Below are positions 55,701 through 64,000 of a DNA stretch of 64,000 bases, piece after piece (position 1 is the first letter of the stretch; every line of letters starts with the position of its first letter). A program made the translations under genes and the position numbers. The notes under the pieces were generated by a model. It was not told the DNA's origin and searched no databases. It saw nothing but the letters and a program-made list of their open reading frames with translations. The DNA comes from Terriglobia bacterium (lineage in GTDB: Bacteria; Acidobacteriota; Terriglobia; Terriglobales; Acidobacteriaceae): contig JAIQGE010000011.1 in the NCBI GenBank assembly GCA_020072815.1, forward strand, positions 83,334-147,333, read 5' to 3'.

Positions 55701-56141
55701 CGTCTGCTCGGTCTGGATGAGCGGAACGTCCACGGCGGTAACCTCGACGGTTTCGCTCACCGCGCCCAGATTCAATGAAGCATTGAAGACCAGGCTCTGG
55801 CCAACCGTCAGCACAATGCCTTTGGCAACTTCTCTCTTGAAGCGGGCAGCCTCAAAGCTGATCTCATACGTACCCGGTGGGACCGCCAGTATTTGATAGC
55901 GGCCGTCGGCGTCGGTTTTGGCTGTCTTCTTCAGCCCCGTGGCGGTGTTGGTAGCCACCACACTTGCGCCGGACACCACCGCGCCCTGGGGATCGGTGAC
56001 GGTACCGCGAAGCGTAGCGGTGGCATAGTCCACCTGGGCCAGGGCCGTCACACATCCCATGACAAAAACCAAAATACCCAGGACTACAGGCTTGAAGAGA
56101 CGGGAGACTTGCAGGCATACACAAGAACTTTGGTGGCGCAT
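52773..56141 (-). CDS. TonB-dependent receptor, Oar-like
   Basis: 1122 residues, outer membrane. Signal region then a carboxypeptidase-regulatory-like domain (ATLRGTVTDPQGAVVSGASV, TDADGRYQILAVPPGTYEI), a plug domain (GFSIGGSNGRNNLSTIDGGE, ITNLPVDAIQEYQVNRNGF, SAINIVTKGGGNLWHG) and a long beta-barrel ending in QIQFGLKLAF, a typical terminal aromatic strand. No cobalamin or siderophore genes lie nearby, so the substrate is open; in Acidobacteria such receptors often take up glycans. The -10 box TATAGT (plus strand ACTATA) is near 56197-56202. Confidence 0.92.
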   Translation of the reverse strand: MRHQSSCVCLQVSRLFKPVVLGILVFVMGCVTALAQVDYATATLRGTVTDPQGAVVSGASVVATNTATGLKKTAKTDADGRYQILAVPPGTYEISFEAARFKREVAKGIVLTVGQSLVFNASLNLGAVSETVEVTAVDVPLIQTEQTQQANTINTLQVQELPNINRSFTYDVFTLPGVSNSEAPRTQNPGFTGFLTTGFSIGGSNGRNNLSTIDGGENEYGTGQYRITNLPVDAIQEYQVNRNGFAAEFGFTDGSAINIVTKGGGNLWHGDLFGYFRDQNTEAQNFINGISGFPKAFSQGVYSGGSLGGPVVKDKLFFFSSYEYQRTDTPNFGNASVLSQPTVLGLSAPGLGTNCAAQFAAKSPDQLCYINALKASGNPFLIGFANGITPGLSPLNSPALNTILTRDNGIFNSPDRLHNAIVRADYQPNDRDSINLRAIYVHNDFTSPQDGITNASPDSYALHVRDFSILASWSRTIRPNLLNQLLVQVVPRNRSEAVPFANNGINLGIGSLGAPGPGGTSTFGGPALLPYLAHQQRFQFEDNMTWIRGAHSLKFGASYRPANYFVENHLWFNPEFDFRDGAIPLISLAPAAVQAQLVGFNLTNGLAATGPLSTNLSGPQSFAFGIPADVIAGFNNPVWKGWGHYFGSFVQDTWKLNSRLTMNAGVRLDVDGEPSPLGTSFYVSPRLGFAWDATGDQKTVIRAGGGIYVAPIDVLIPSYGSLLDGTGKYINEVFLALSPTDPRVAQLWGLGLAKGELPFGHLTPADYAAVGIDITTPGASVGYSVAPNYKNPYSVQTSLSIDRQLVKNLSLELGYIMYHAVHLQMPVETAYKEIPVGSAACAGAANPVTCKDLTGGPLYTFATGQVQHTTYASNGSSIYHGLTASLTKRMSHGLQFQANYTWSKTLDNTIDFASFQNWFRPNRLDLFRSVSVFDIPHIFTANAVYTTPFKNGQGALATILSDITLSPILTMRSGLPFSVRTPSLATLPLNLGGNGIVPDSNYAMPFGSSRNNNRGAGYYTLDMSFQKAVYIQRDRGVRLHLIVQGTNLLNHVNFNKVNDVFDVNGFAPTVKLVNGQTVNLINGPFTGLKGIKPTSASQLSQPLVFSQADSPRQIQFGLKLAF

Positions 56142-56329
56142 CGGGGGACCCTCCTTGTGGCGACCTTACGAGAACCAGTGGTCTGCGCGGGCGACACTAT
56201 AGCATGAGGGCGCTTGGCCAATGAATCTTAAAATGTTAGGGGTTGGCCTTAATCCCGCTGCGCGACCCCAGCCTGCGCTTTTTCAACTGAAGGTGGGGCG
56301 ATTCCAGGAATGGTCGCCGACCAAGGATT

Positions 56330-57247
56330 TCAATGACCAGGAAGCCCCCTGGCCCACTCGATTTCTTCCGCAAATTTCTTCCTGAGCTCTTCTGCATTCA
56401 CTCCTTGTTCTCTCATCTTCCGCAAGCTCAAGGCGTCATGGCGCTTGGCCAGGCGGACGTTCTTTTCGTCGCGCAGCAGCGGGCAATGAAAATACTTGGG
56501 CGTTGAGTACTGGAGGGCTTGAATCAACAGAAGCTGGCGCGCCGTCGACCGCAGCAGATCAGCGCCGCGGACAACTTCCGTTATGCGCATCAGTTCATCG
56601 TCCACCACCACGGCGAGCTGGTAGGCGGGAATGTCGTCGCGACGCCAGACCGGGAAGTCAGCGAAGTCGCGTCCGGCAACAAACGTTCGCCGGCCGAAAT
56701 ATTCGTCAGTGAAAGAAACCGGCTGGCCGTCGGGGACCAGGAAGCGCCAGCTTACGCCGGCCGGCGATTCGTACTGCCGGGCGGTGGGCAATTTGTCGCG
56801 ACAGGTTCCGGGATAGGGAACTTCATCGTCAGGATCTGGCGGCCCAGGGCTGGTGGCGCCTGCTGGGTGCGATGGTTCATGCGGCGCGGAGAGCGCGCGC
56901 TCCAGGTCTTTGCGCGAGCATGTGCAGGGATAAATGAATCCGCCGTCGCGCAGAGTGCGCCAGGCATCGAGATAAAAACTGCGGCGCTCACTCTGCGAAT
57001 ACGGGCCGTACATCCCGCCGATGTCCGGGCCTTCGTCCCAATCCAGGCCCAGCCAGCGCAGGTCTTCGTACATGGCTTGAACAAATTCCGGACGGCAGCG
57101 TTGCTGGTCCAGGTCTTCATTGCGGAAAATGACGTTGCCCGCGGCGGCGCGGGCCCGCTGCCAGGCCACCCAGAAGGTGCGGGCGTGGCCCATATGCAGA
57201 TACCCGGTGGGTGAAGGAGCCAGGCGGCCCCGGTAGAAATTCAGCAC
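56330..57247 (-). CDS. gluQ: Glutamyl-Q tRNA(Asp) synthetase
   Basis: 305 residues, a GluRS catalytic domain without the anticodon-binding part. It puts glutamate on the queuosine at position 34 of tRNA-Asp. RGRLAPSPTGYLHMGHART (HIGH motif at 18-21), ENEDLD-like FRNEDLDQQRCRPEF, zinc site CTCSRKDLE and PGTCRDKL, and VVRGADLLRSTARQLLL. The second motif reads RLAKRHDALSL. Length matches GluQRS and not full GluRS (about 480). Confidence 0.94.
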   Translation of the reverse strand: MLNFYRGRLAPSPTGYLHMGHARTFWVAWQRARAAAGNVIFRNEDLDQQRCRPEFVQAMYEDLRWLGLDWDEGPDIGGMYGPYSQSERRSFYLDAWRTLRDGGFIYPCTCSRKDLERALSAPHEPSHPAGATSPGPPDPDDEVPYPGTCRDKLPTARQYESPAGVSWRFLVPDGQPVSFTDEYFGRRTFVAGRDFADFPVWRRDDIPAYQLAVVVDDELMRITEVVRGADLLRSTARQLLLIQALQYSTPKYFHCPLLRDEKNVRLAKRHDALSLRKMREQGVNAEELRKKFAEEIEWARGLPGH

Positions 57248-57275
57248 AGTGTGTGCGGCTGCCGGCCGCGAATGA

Positions 57276-59387
57276 TTACTTGGGCTTTACTGCAACCACT
57301 TCAGGCGGCGCCTGCGAACCGTCGGCTTTCTTGAGATCGGTCAGCGCAACTTGCACCTCGTCAGTGTTGGTAAGCAGGTTGATGCGATGCAGGTTGTTGG
57401 TCCCGGCCACGCCAACCCAGAGCGTGCTGCCGTCCAGGGTGATGCCTCCGGACAGGGCTTCCGTGCCTCCGCCGGCAAAGGGGATGGCCGTGGGTCCGCT
57501 GCGGTTGACGACCGTGGATATGACTTTGTTGATGCCCGCCGGCAGCACCACGATCGGATTGAAGATGCTGGTGGAGACCAGCAGCTTGCGCGCGGTAAAC
57601 GCTCCCAGCCCGAAGTCCAGGAATTGATTGCTGTGGGTGACGGTCGGGGGACAGAAGCCGCTGGCGGGGAGACCCACGGTGAGGGAATCAACGTCCAGCC
57701 CGGTTGAGTTCACGGAAACGAAGGTGTCATTGTCCTGGAATGCGCCCACCAACTGCGGCGTCGAGGTGGAAGGCGCGTTGGCCGCCAGCGAGTTGTCGCA
57801 GACGTTGACCACCTTCAATCCCAAAGAATCGGCGAGAAACGCGAATGGCCCGGAGGCGGTGGTGGCGGAGCTGAAGGCGTTGCCGCCTACGGACAATTTC
57901 TGCAGCGTCAGGAAGGGAGAAAACACGTAAACATTCTGGGGGTTGCTTCCCGCGGTGATGTACGCCTTGGCCCCGTCGTTGGTAAAAGCTGCCGCGTTGG
58001 CGCCAGGCAGAATGAAAGTGGTCACGGTGTTGGCGGTAACGTCATAGACGAATAGCCGGTGGTGCGTCGGGTCCGGTTCAAACGCCGCGTTGGACATAAT
58101 CAGCCGGTTTCCGTCCGGAGAAATTGCCAGGATGGAGCCCGTCGCGTTGGTGGTGAGCGTGGTCACCCCGTTGGTGGTGGAGTCCAATTTGACCAGGCCT
58201 TGGGTGGTGCCTAAATAAGCAGTGCTCCCGTTTTGAATAAACACCATGGAGAACAAGCCGCCAGGAAGAGTGACGGTGGGACCTGCGACCGGCGGGTTCT
58301 TGCTGGTGTCAAATGGAATCAGCGCGGTGGAAGAACTGCTGCCGACGTACACGGCGGTTGCCGGGCCGGCGCCGGTGACAAACACGCTAAACAAGTTGCT
58401 ATAGACCGGCTGATTAATGCCGGCGCCGCAGACGGGCGGAACACAAACCGCCAGCAGGCCCGCCCCGCCCGGAGACTCCGCGGTAATGGTGGCGCCGGAG
58501 CTGGGTCCGGTCACCAAAACGACTTCCTGGTTGTTGCTGAAAATGGGCATGGGCGCACCCAGCGTGAGCACGCCATTTTCGTCCACCATGTCCGCCTGGA
58601 TAAGCCTGGTTTCAGTGAGGGCCATGGTGGCCTGTTCGGTCGGGGTGCCGACGTCGCCGTTCACGTGCAGGACGATCTGCGTCGGCATGCAGGTCTTGAA
58701 GTTGGTGGCCGGGGAGGTCGTGGTCCCCACGCTGGCTACGATTCCCGCCAGTCCTGGCGCCGATGCTGTGGCTAAGCCGTTGGGGTCAACATTGACCACG
58801 GAGGAATTGGTGGACGACCAGGTGAAATCGCCGATCTTGCCGGAAATTTCCGCGGCGCCCGGCCCGCACGGTGGGCCCGCGTCATGCGGCGTCACCGCGG
58901 TGGAGCAGGCATGCGGCGTGAATTGCTTGGTCAGCTTGGTGGAAGTGCATCCGGACACCGGGTCCACCACAACCGAAGTCACCACCGGGTGAACGGAAAC
59001 CGTTACCGGAGCGCTGGTCACTCCATTGGCCGTGGCGGTAAGGGTGGCGATGCCGGCCAGAGGATTCCCGACGGAGTCCAGACCGTTGCAGACGACAAAG
59101 GTGGAGTCCCAAACTCCGCCGCATACGTCCCCTTTGGGCGAAACCGTAACCAGCTTGGGATTGGAAGTGTTGATGGTGAAGTTCGGCGCGGGCGAGACGG
59201 CGGTGCCGGAGGCATTCAACGCGCCGGCAGCGACTGCAACCACCTCGCCGGCGACCACCGACAGGGAAGCAGGTGAGAGCGTCACCTGGACCACAGTCTT
59301 GTTCGTGTTGGAACTGCCGCCGCAGCCGGCCAGGGCCAGCGCCGCTAACGCGATCGGTAAAACTCTAGTTGCAAGCCGCAGCCGCAT
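57276..59387 (-). CDS. Lipoprotein with Ig-like repeats and beta-propeller
   Basis: 703 residues. Signal sequence with lipobox LALAGCGGSS. Ig-like (BIG2-type) modules about 35-300 (VTLSPASLSVVAGEVVAVAA; VTVSVHPVVTSVVVDPVSG), then a YncE-like propeller about 340-690 with repeating SxDGxx segments (ILAISPDGNRLIMSN; AFTNDGAKAYITAGSN; TLDGSTLWVGVAGTNNLHRI). Surface or periplasmic protein of unknown ligand. Promoter at 59427-59455. Confidence 0.8.
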   Translation of the reverse strand: MRLRLATRVLPIALAALALAGCGGSSNTNKTVVQVTLSPASLSVVAGEVVAVAAGALNASGTAVSPAPNFTINTSNPKLVTVSPKGDVCGGVWDSTFVVCNGLDSVGNPLAGIATLTATANGVTSAPVTVSVHPVVTSVVVDPVSGCTSTKLTKQFTPHACSTAVTPHDAGPPCGPGAAEISGKIGDFTWSSTNSSVVNVDPNGLATASAPGLAGIVASVGTTTSPATNFKTCMPTQIVLHVNGDVGTPTEQATMALTETRLIQADMVDENGVLTLGAPMPIFSNNQEVVLVTGPSSGATITAESPGGAGLLAVCVPPVCGAGINQPVYSNLFSVFVTGAGPATAVYVGSSSSTALIPFDTSKNPPVAGPTVTLPGGLFSMVFIQNGSTAYLGTTQGLVKLDSTTNGVTTLTTNATGSILAISPDGNRLIMSNAAFEPDPTHHRLFVYDVTANTVTTFILPGANAAAFTNDGAKAYITAGSNPQNVYVFSPFLTLQKLSVGGNAFSSATTASGPFAFLADSLGLKVVNVCDNSLAANAPSTSTPQLVGAFQDNDTFVSVNSTGLDVDSLTVGLPASGFCPPTVTHSNQFLDFGLGAFTARKLLVSTSIFNPIVVLPAGINKVISTVVNRSGPTAIPFAGGGTEALSGGITLDGSTLWVGVAGTNNLHRINLLTNTDEVQVALTDLKKADGSQAPPEVVAVKPK

Positions 59388-59426
59388 ACCACCTCAGCAC
59401 CTTTGGAGTTGTGTGGACGATTATCT

Positions 59427-59455
59427 AGTGTAGATTCTCGCCGGGTTTTGTTCAA
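59427..59455 (-). promoter_or_regulatory. Promoter of the propeller lipoprotein
   Basis: Minus strand TTGAAC (59450-59455), 17-bp spacer, TACACT (59427-59432), about 40 bases upstream of the ATG at 59387. Confidence 0.6.
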
Positions 59456-59724
59456 CACGCCAGTCACCAGAGACTGATGCTCGCCGGGTCCACGGCGCTT
59501 GCTGGCTCTCGCAATCACGGTGGCTCCCCTGCGCAGAGACGAGGCGCTTATATATAATGATGAACAGGCACACCTCTACCCCGTTCTTCCCATGGAGAAT
59601 GCGCCAGGGCAGGTCTTCTTGCGCGGAAATTTGGCTCTTGGCGCAAAAAGGCGCGATTGCCGCCGAACAGGTTAACTTTCCTGGTTCCGGGTTACGAGCG
59701 CGTGGGCGCGGCCAGCGGGCAATA

Positions 59725-59754
59725 TTGACGGGTGCTTGGGAACCTTGTTATATT
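59725..59754 (+). promoter_or_regulatory. Promoter of the str operon
   Basis: TTGACG (59725-59730), 18-bp spacer, TATATT (59749-59754). The next gene start in the right direction is rpsL at 60210. The 270 bases before it (59456-59724) hold no recognised gene. Confidence 0.65.
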
Positions 59755-59760
59755 AAACAG

Positions 59761-60209
59761 GTTCCGCGAGTGCAACTTATCTTGCTGTGAGTCGTGAGCT
59801 TTAACGTAGTTTTTGCCCGAGGATTCCATCCGTTTGCAGGGCATACCTCGCTGAAAAGGCCCGCGCTACCTTCCCCGTGAAGGGTATGCGGACCAGGGAA
59901 AACGAAACGGAGCGCCCCCGGATTCCGGCTCGGCGCCACCGTCGCGACCCAACCATCGAGAAGGTAAGTTCTTGAGAATCTTCCGCTCTTGAGAAGCGGA
60001 ATCATGGCTGCGCGCCTCATGCAGCCAGCCCGCAAAAGTGGGTCAACGTACAGGCTGCGCGCGCGTGGACAGTTGTGCGCCTGCGCCAGGCACGAGAGCA
60101 AGAAGGTAAGAAACTAGCGGGTGAAGTGCGAAGAGAGCGCCGGCCCGCGCGAACGGAGCACGAGGGCGAAGCAGCGGAGCGTTGCGGAGCCCTAGAAGAG
60201 AAGCCACTT
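59761..60209 (+). other. Long structured leader of the str operon
   Basis: About 450 bases of 5' untranslated region, unusually long for rpsL. Hairpins seen: TTCCGCT-CTTGAGA-AGCGGAA (about 59979-59999) and GGCTGC-GCGCCTCAT-GCAGCC (about 60007-60027). No ORF with a good start is supported. It could be a binding site for S7 or S12 feedback, or hold a further promoter; this is inference. An in-frame extension of rpsL back to 60075 has no family support. Confidence 0.45.
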
Positions 60210-60581
60210 ATGCCGACATTTAATCAGTTAGTGCGGAAGGGCAGAACGGCGCCCAAGTACAAGACGGCAAGCCCGGCGCTGCAGGGTTGCCCGCAGCGTC
60301 GCGGAGTGTGCACGCGCGTTTACACCCAGACGCCGAAGAAGCCGAACTCGGCGCTGCGCAAAGTGGCCCGCGTTCGCCTGACCAACGGAATTGAAGTTAC
60401 GACCTATATCCCCGGCGTGGGACACAACCTGCAGGAGCACTCGATTGTGTTGATCCGCGGAGGCCGCGTGAAAGACCTCCCCGGTGTGCGCTATCACGTG
60501 GTGCGCGGAACGCTGGACGCAACGGGCGTCGCCAACCGCAAGCAGAGCCGGTCGAAGTACGGAGCCAAGAGGCCGAAGTAG
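60210..60581 (+). CDS. rpsL: Ribosomal protein S12
   Basis: 123 residues. [15 protein letters not shown] at the start, the highly conserved [20 protein letters not shown] and [17 protein letters not shown], and [11 protein letters not shown] at the end. The two lysines in TPKKPNSAL and GGRVKDLPG where streptomycin-resistance changes occur are the sensitive type. First gene of the operon. Confidence 0.99.
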   Translation: MPTFNQLVRKGRTAPKYKTASPALQGCPQRRGVCTRVYTQTPKKPNSALRKVARVRLTNGIEVTTYIPGVGHNLQEHSIVLIRGGRVKDLPGVRYHVVRGTLDATGVANRKQSRSKYGAKRPK

Positions 60582-60690
60582 ATTGCCAAAATTTGGTAAT
60601 TGCCAAAATTGCCAAAATTGAAAACCAGGGCGGCCGTGTGACGCGCACTTTCGGCGATTTTGGCAATTCTGGCAATCTTGGCAATTCTGA
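60582..60690. repeat. ATTGCCAAAATCGCC family array between rpsL and rpsG, copy 4
   Basis: Forward units AGATTGCCAAAATTTGG, AATTGCCAAAATTGCC and AAAATTGAAAACC, then inverted units GGCGATTTTGGCAATTCTGG and CAATCTTGGCAATTCTG. The two blocks can pair into a long hairpin inside an essential ribosomal operon. Confidence 0.75.
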
Positions 60691-60742
60691 AATTCGTGAA
60701 GGATTTGAAGTTGAAACAAGGAATTTGAAGGACTGAACAAAG

Positions 60743-61213
60743 ATGCCTAGAAAAGGACACATTCCGAAGCGGGAACCCATCGCGGACCCCATTTACAACT
60801 CTTCGCTGGTGACCAAGTTCATCAACGCGATGATGTGGGGCGGCAAGAAATCAACGGCGCAGGGGATCTTCTATCAGTCGATGGAAAACCTGCAGTCCAA
60901 GGGCGGCGATGAGGCCATCAAGCTGTTCAAGAAGGCGGTGGAGAATGCCAAGCCGTTGCTGGAAGTGAAGACCCGGCGCGTCGGCGGCGCCAACTATCAG
61001 GTGCCGGTGGAAGTGAATCCCGACCGGCGCACCTCGCTGGCCATCCGCTGGATCGTGAGTTACGCCCGCGGGCGCGGGGAAAAAGGCATGGTGGAAAAGC
61101 TGACCAATGAGCTGCTGGATGCGGCCAACGGACGCGGCGCCACCATCAAGAAAAAGGAAGACGTGCATCGCATGGCGGAGGCCAACAAGGCCTTTGCGCA
61201 TTACAGGTGGTAA
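60743..61213 (+). CDS. rpsG: Ribosomal protein S7
   Basis: 156 residues. [56 protein letters not shown] and [19 protein letters not shown], all standard for S7, ending in KAFAHYRW. Normal length. Initiates assembly of the 30S head; in E. coli also the repressor of this operon. Confidence 0.99.
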   Translation: MPRKGHIPKREPIADPIYNSSLVTKFINAMMWGGKKSTAQGIFYQSMENLQSKGGDEAIKLFKKAVENAKPLLEVKTRRVGGANYQVPVEVNPDRRTSLAIRWIVSYARGRGEKGMVEKLTNELLDAANGRGATIKKKEDVHRMAEANKAFAHYRW

Positions 61214-61327
61214 GAGAAGCGGCCTCTAGCTAGTAGCTACTAGCTAGTAGCTACAAACAGAGACCGGGAGAACGAAGAGTACCTCGGCCCCAAAAGCGAA
61301 TTTCGCAGAATTGAAGATTTACGGAAA
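61214..61327. repeat. Palindromic CTAGCTAGTAGCTA stretch before fusA
   Basis: CTAGCTAGTAGCTACTAGCT with a following AGTAGCTAC (about 61227-61254), self-complementary in several registers. It is similar to the ACTAGCTTCTAGCC stretch near 52130-52160. No gene. Confidence 0.5.
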
Positions 61328-63424
61328 ATGCCCCGACAGGTCCCATTAGATCGTTGTAGAAACATCGGCATCATGGCCCACATTGACGCCGGCAAGACCA
61401 CTACGACTGAACGCGTCCTCTTTTATACCGGCATCACGCACCGCATTGGTGAAGTGCATGAAGGCACCGCCACCATGGACTGGATGGAGCAGGAGCAGGA
61501 GCGTGGCATCACCATTACCTCCGCCGCCACCACCTGCACCTGGCGCGATTGCCGCATCAACATCATTGATACTCCGGGCCACGTGGATTTTACCGCTGAA
61601 GTGGAGCGCTCGTTGCGCGTGCTGGATGGCGCCGTCGCCGTATTTGACGCCGTGCACGGCGTGGAGCCGCAGTCGGAAACCGTTTGGCGCCAGGCCGATA
61701 AATACGGCGTCCCGCGGATTTGCTTCATTAATAAGATGGACAAAATGGGCGCCGACTTTGAGCATGCAGTGGACACCATTCGCAAGCGCCTGAACGCCCG
61801 CCCCGTCGCCATCCAGATTCCCATCGGACAAGAAGCCAAGTTCAAAGGCGTGATCGACCTGGTCGACATGAAGGCCATGGTGTGGAATGACGAATCTCTG
61901 GGCGCCAAATATGAAGTGGAAGAGATCCCAGCCGAGCTAAAGAAGAAGGCTGAGGCCTTCCACGCCCAGCTGGTTGAGTCCGTGGCGGAGCATGATGACG
62001 AGCTTCTGCACAAATTCCTGGAAGGCGAGACCATCTCCGCGGAAGAGCTGCGGGCGTCGCTACGCAAGAGCGTGATCGCGTTGAAGCTGTTCCCGGTGCT
62101 GTGCGGCACGGCGTTCAAGAACAAAGGCGTGCAGACCCTGCTGGACGCAGTGGTGGACTACCTGCCCTCGCCGCTGGACATTCCGCCTACCCAGGGCCAC
62201 GACCCTGACCATCGGGAAAAGGCGCTGGAGCGTAAACCGGCCGATAGCGAGCCGTTCTCCGGGCTGGCTTTCAAAATTATGGCGGACTCCTTTGTCGGCC
62301 AATTGGTATTCGTCCGCGTGTACTCCGGCCATCTCAAGACCGGAGACAGCGTGCTGAACACCACGCGCGGCAAATCCGAGCGCATCGGCCGCCTGCTGAA
62401 AATGCACGCCAACAAGCGGGAAGAGATCAGCGAGATCTACGCCGGCGACATCTGCGCCTGCGTGGGCCTGAAGAACGTGACCACCGGCGACACCATCTGC
62501 ACGGAGAAAGCGCCGATCCTGCTGGAATCCATCACCTTCGCCGCGCCGGTGATTTCCGTGGCCGTGGAACCCAAGACCAAGAGCGACCAGGAAAAAATGG
62601 GCGTCGCTCTGGGACGCCTGGCGCAGGAAGACCCCACGTTCAAGGTCAACACCGACCCCGATTCCGGGCAGACCATCATCAGCGGCATGGGCGAGCTCCA
62701 CCTGGAGATCATCATTGACCGCATGATGCGCGAGTACAAAGTGGAAGCCAACGTGGGCAAGCCGCAGGTGGCGTATCGCGAGACCATCCGCAAGCATGCC
62801 GAATCGGAAGGCAAGTACATCCGCCAGACCGGCGGCTCGGGCCACTACGGCCACGTCAAGCTGCGCATTGATCCCAACGAGATGGGCAAGGGCTTTGAGT
62901 TCATCAATGAGATCAAGAGCGGCTCGGTGCCGCGCGAGTTCTTCAAGCCCATTGAACAGGGCATCAAGCAGGCCATGGAAGGCGGCGTGCTGGCCGGCTA
63001 CGAAATGGTGGACATCAAGGTCACGCTCTATGACGGTAGCTATCACGAAGTAGATTCCGACGAAATGGCGTTCAAGATCGCGGCCTCCATGGGCTTCAAG
63101 GAAGCCGCGCGCAAAGCTTCGCCGGTGCTGCTGGAGCCGATCATGAGCGTGGAAGTGGTGGTGCCGGAAGAGTTCATGGGCACCATCATCGGCGACCTGA
63201 ATTCCCGCCGCGGACGCATTGAAGGCGTGGAACATCGCGCCGGATCGCAGGTCATCAAGTCGCTGGTGCCGCTGGCTGAGATGTTCGGTTACGCGACGAA
63301 CATGCGCTCCAGCACGCAGGGGCGCGCCACGTTCTCCATGCACTTTGCCCATTACGATGAAGCGCCGCGCTCGGTGACCGAGGAGATTGTTTCCAAGGTG
63401 CAGGGCAAAAGCCCGGCCAGATAA
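61328..63424 (+). CDS. fusA: Elongation factor G
   Basis: 698 residues, translocation GTPase. G1 [33 protein letters not shown]3 [10 protein letters not shown]4 [10 protein letters not shown]. Domain II with [20 protein letters not shown], domain [18 protein letters not shown], domain V with [19 protein letters not shown]. Standard length. Confidence 0.99.
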   Translation: MPRQVPLDRCRNIGIMAHIDAGKTTTTERVLFYTGITHRIGEVHEGTATMDWMEQEQERGITITSAATTCTWRDCRINIIDTPGHVDFTAEVERSLRVLDGAVAVFDAVHGVEPQSETVWRQADKYGVPRICFINKMDKMGADFEHAVDTIRKRLNARPVAIQIPIGQEAKFKGVIDLVDMKAMVWNDESLGAKYEVEEIPAELKKKAEAFHAQLVESVAEHDDELLHKFLEGETISAEELRASLRKSVIALKLFPVLCGTAFKNKGVQTLLDAVVDYLPSPLDIPPTQGHDPDHREKALERKPADSEPFSGLAFKIMADSFVGQLVFVRVYSGHLKTGDSVLNTTRGKSERIGRLLKMHANKREEISEIYAGDICACVGLKNVTTGDTICTEKAPILLESITFAAPVISVAVEPKTKSDQEKMGVALGRLAQEDPTFKVNTDPDSGQTIISGMGELHLEIIIDRMMREYKVEANVGKPQVAYRETIRKHAESEGKYIRQTGGSGHYGHVKLRIDPNEMGKGFEFINEIKSGSVPREFFKPIEQGIKQAMEGGVLAGYEMVDIKVTLYDGSYHEVDSDEMAFKIAASMGFKEAARKASPVLLEPIMSVEVVVPEEFMGTIIGDLNSRRGRIEGVEHRAGSQVIKSLVPLAEMFGYATNMRSSTQGRATFSMHFAHYDEAPRSVTEEIVSKVQGKSPAR

Positions 63425-63427
63425 GTT

Positions 63428-63751
63428 TTGGAACACGGATCCCAATACGTGATTGTTTGGGAATTTAGGGTACGGCAAGAGAACGAAGCAGAATTTGTGA
63501 AGCAGTATGGCCCCGATGGAGTTTGGGCCCGGCTATTCAGGCTGTCCGACGGATATCTTCGAACGGAGCTGAAACGCGATGTTGCTGATCATCTTTGCTT
63601 TCTTACGCTGGATTTCTGGCAGGCAGAAGAGGACTTCAACCGCTTCCGCCAATTGAACGCGGCCGAGTACCAGCGGCTGGACAAGGAACTGGAAGGTTTA
63701 ACCGAACAGGAGACGCGCTTGGGCGCGTTCTGGATAACAAGCGAAGGCTAG
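63428..63751 (+). CDS. Antibiotic-biosynthesis-monooxygenase-like (ABM) domain protein between fusA and tuf
   Basis: Up to 107 residues, starting with TTG at 63428 (3 bases behind fusA) or GTG at 63446. [40 protein letters not shown] and [18 protein letters not shown] fit the small ferredoxin-like ABM fold. It stands in the str operon where tuf normally follows fusA directly; the tuf ATG is 11 bases after its stop, so it is likely cotranscribed with translation factors. Enzyme activity is unknown. Confidence 0.78.
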   Translation: MEHGSQYVIVWEFRVRQENEAEFVKQYGPDGVWARLFRLSDGYLRTELKRDVADHLCFLTLDFWQAEEDFNRFRQLNAAEYQRLDKELEGLTEQETRLGAFWITSEG

Positions 63752-63762
63752 AGGCTAAAAAT

Positions 63763-64000
63763 ATGGCAAAGGAAAAATTTGATCGCACCAAGCCGCACGT
63801 GAACGTGGGAACGATCGGGCACATTGACCACGGGAAGACGACGTTGACGGCGGCCATCACCAAGGTGTTGTCCAAGCACAACCCCAAGATCAAGTTCCGT
63901 TCGTTTGATTCGATTGATAACGCGCCGGAAGAAAAGGCGCGCGGCATCACCATCGCCACGGCGCACGTGGAGTACGAGACGCCCAACCGGCACTACGCCC
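63763..64000 (+). CDS. tuf: Elongation factor Tu, 3' part outside the window
   Basis: First 79 codons: [20 protein letters not shown], the G1 loop [15 protein letters not shown], and the switch I region [18 protein letters not shown]. The normal gene has about 395 codons, so the right edge cuts it. It follows the str order rpsL-rpsG-fusA-(ABM)-tuf. Confidence 0.98.
   Translation, partial: MAKEKFDRTKPHVNVGTIGHIDHGKTTLTAAITKVLSKHNPKIKFRSFDSIDNAPEEKARGITIATAHVEYETPNRHYA

Noticed and set aside
62060..63478. 472-codon minus-strand ORF opposite fusA
   Set aside because: Mirror of a strongly biased coding frame; His/Ala/Arg-rich nonsense product.

Overview
The window looks like a high-GC Acidobacteriota chromosome (Terriglobia or Koribacter type). 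This is inferred from a VWFA-domain secreted protein of the acidobacterial type, an Oar-like TonB receptor with a carboxypeptidase-regulatory domain, several Ig-like and propeller lipoproteins, a split ATP synthase operon, and families of short dispersed repeats between genes. No rRNA, CRISPR array or prophage is visible.

Layout. 1-6.5 kb: homoserine kinase (thrB, cut by the left edge) with a Thr-rich leader peptide and attenuator, then a sulfite reductase/siroheme operon behind a Cys-rich leader peptide and attenuator. 6.5-10.4 kb: three secreted proteins of unknown function, two of them tandem paralogues and one with an in-frame tandem repeat. 10.9-13.8 kb: a CysO-like sulfur carrier overlapping a threonine-synthase-like PLP enzyme, behind a third leader and attenuator (Cys/Met codons), then proC. 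13.9-16.1 kb: a UGSC-family selenoprotein read through an in-frame TGA, and a thioredoxin-like fusion protein. 17.9-23.5 kb: leuABCD with a divergent LysR regulator. 23.66-25.92 kb: a complete IS1595/ISXO2-type transposon with terminal inverted repeats and an 8-bp target duplication; it carries a HARE-HTH protein, a class II tRNA with an unexpected UGG anticodon, the transposase and two small ORFs. 25.9-27.7 kb: a MoeZ-like E1/rhodanese and a Mec-like JAMM peptidase. 28.5-38.7 kb: nadA, an ECF sigma factor group, a DegT aminotransferase, hfq, hflX and others. 38.9-45.2 kb: ATP synthase b', b, delta, alpha, gamma, beta, epsilon. 45.4-59.4 kb: BNR protein, M28 peptidase, an AT-richer single-chain restriction-modification enzyme, TonB receptor, gluQ, lipoprotein. 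59.7-64 kb: the str operon (rpsL, rpsG, fusA, an inserted monooxygenase-like ORF, tuf cut by the right edge).

How parts fit together. Sulfite reductase with siroheme synthesis would make sulfide. MoeZ, the CysO-like carrier and Mec are the activation, carrier and release parts of a protein-thiocarboxylate route to a sulfur amino acid. The missing PLP synthase is best matched by the 'threonine synthase' that overlaps cysO. Three translated leaders with rho-independent terminators sit in front of these pathways. In two of them the -10 box lies directly before the leader start (apparently leaderless), and in these two a sequence inside the leader ORF can pair with the 5' arm of the terminator. 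These two leaders look related to each other but have different control codons: Thr for thrB, Cys and Met for the ThrC-like gene. This suggests that the ThrC-like enzyme serves sulfur amino acid synthesis; that is an inference and needs biochemistry.
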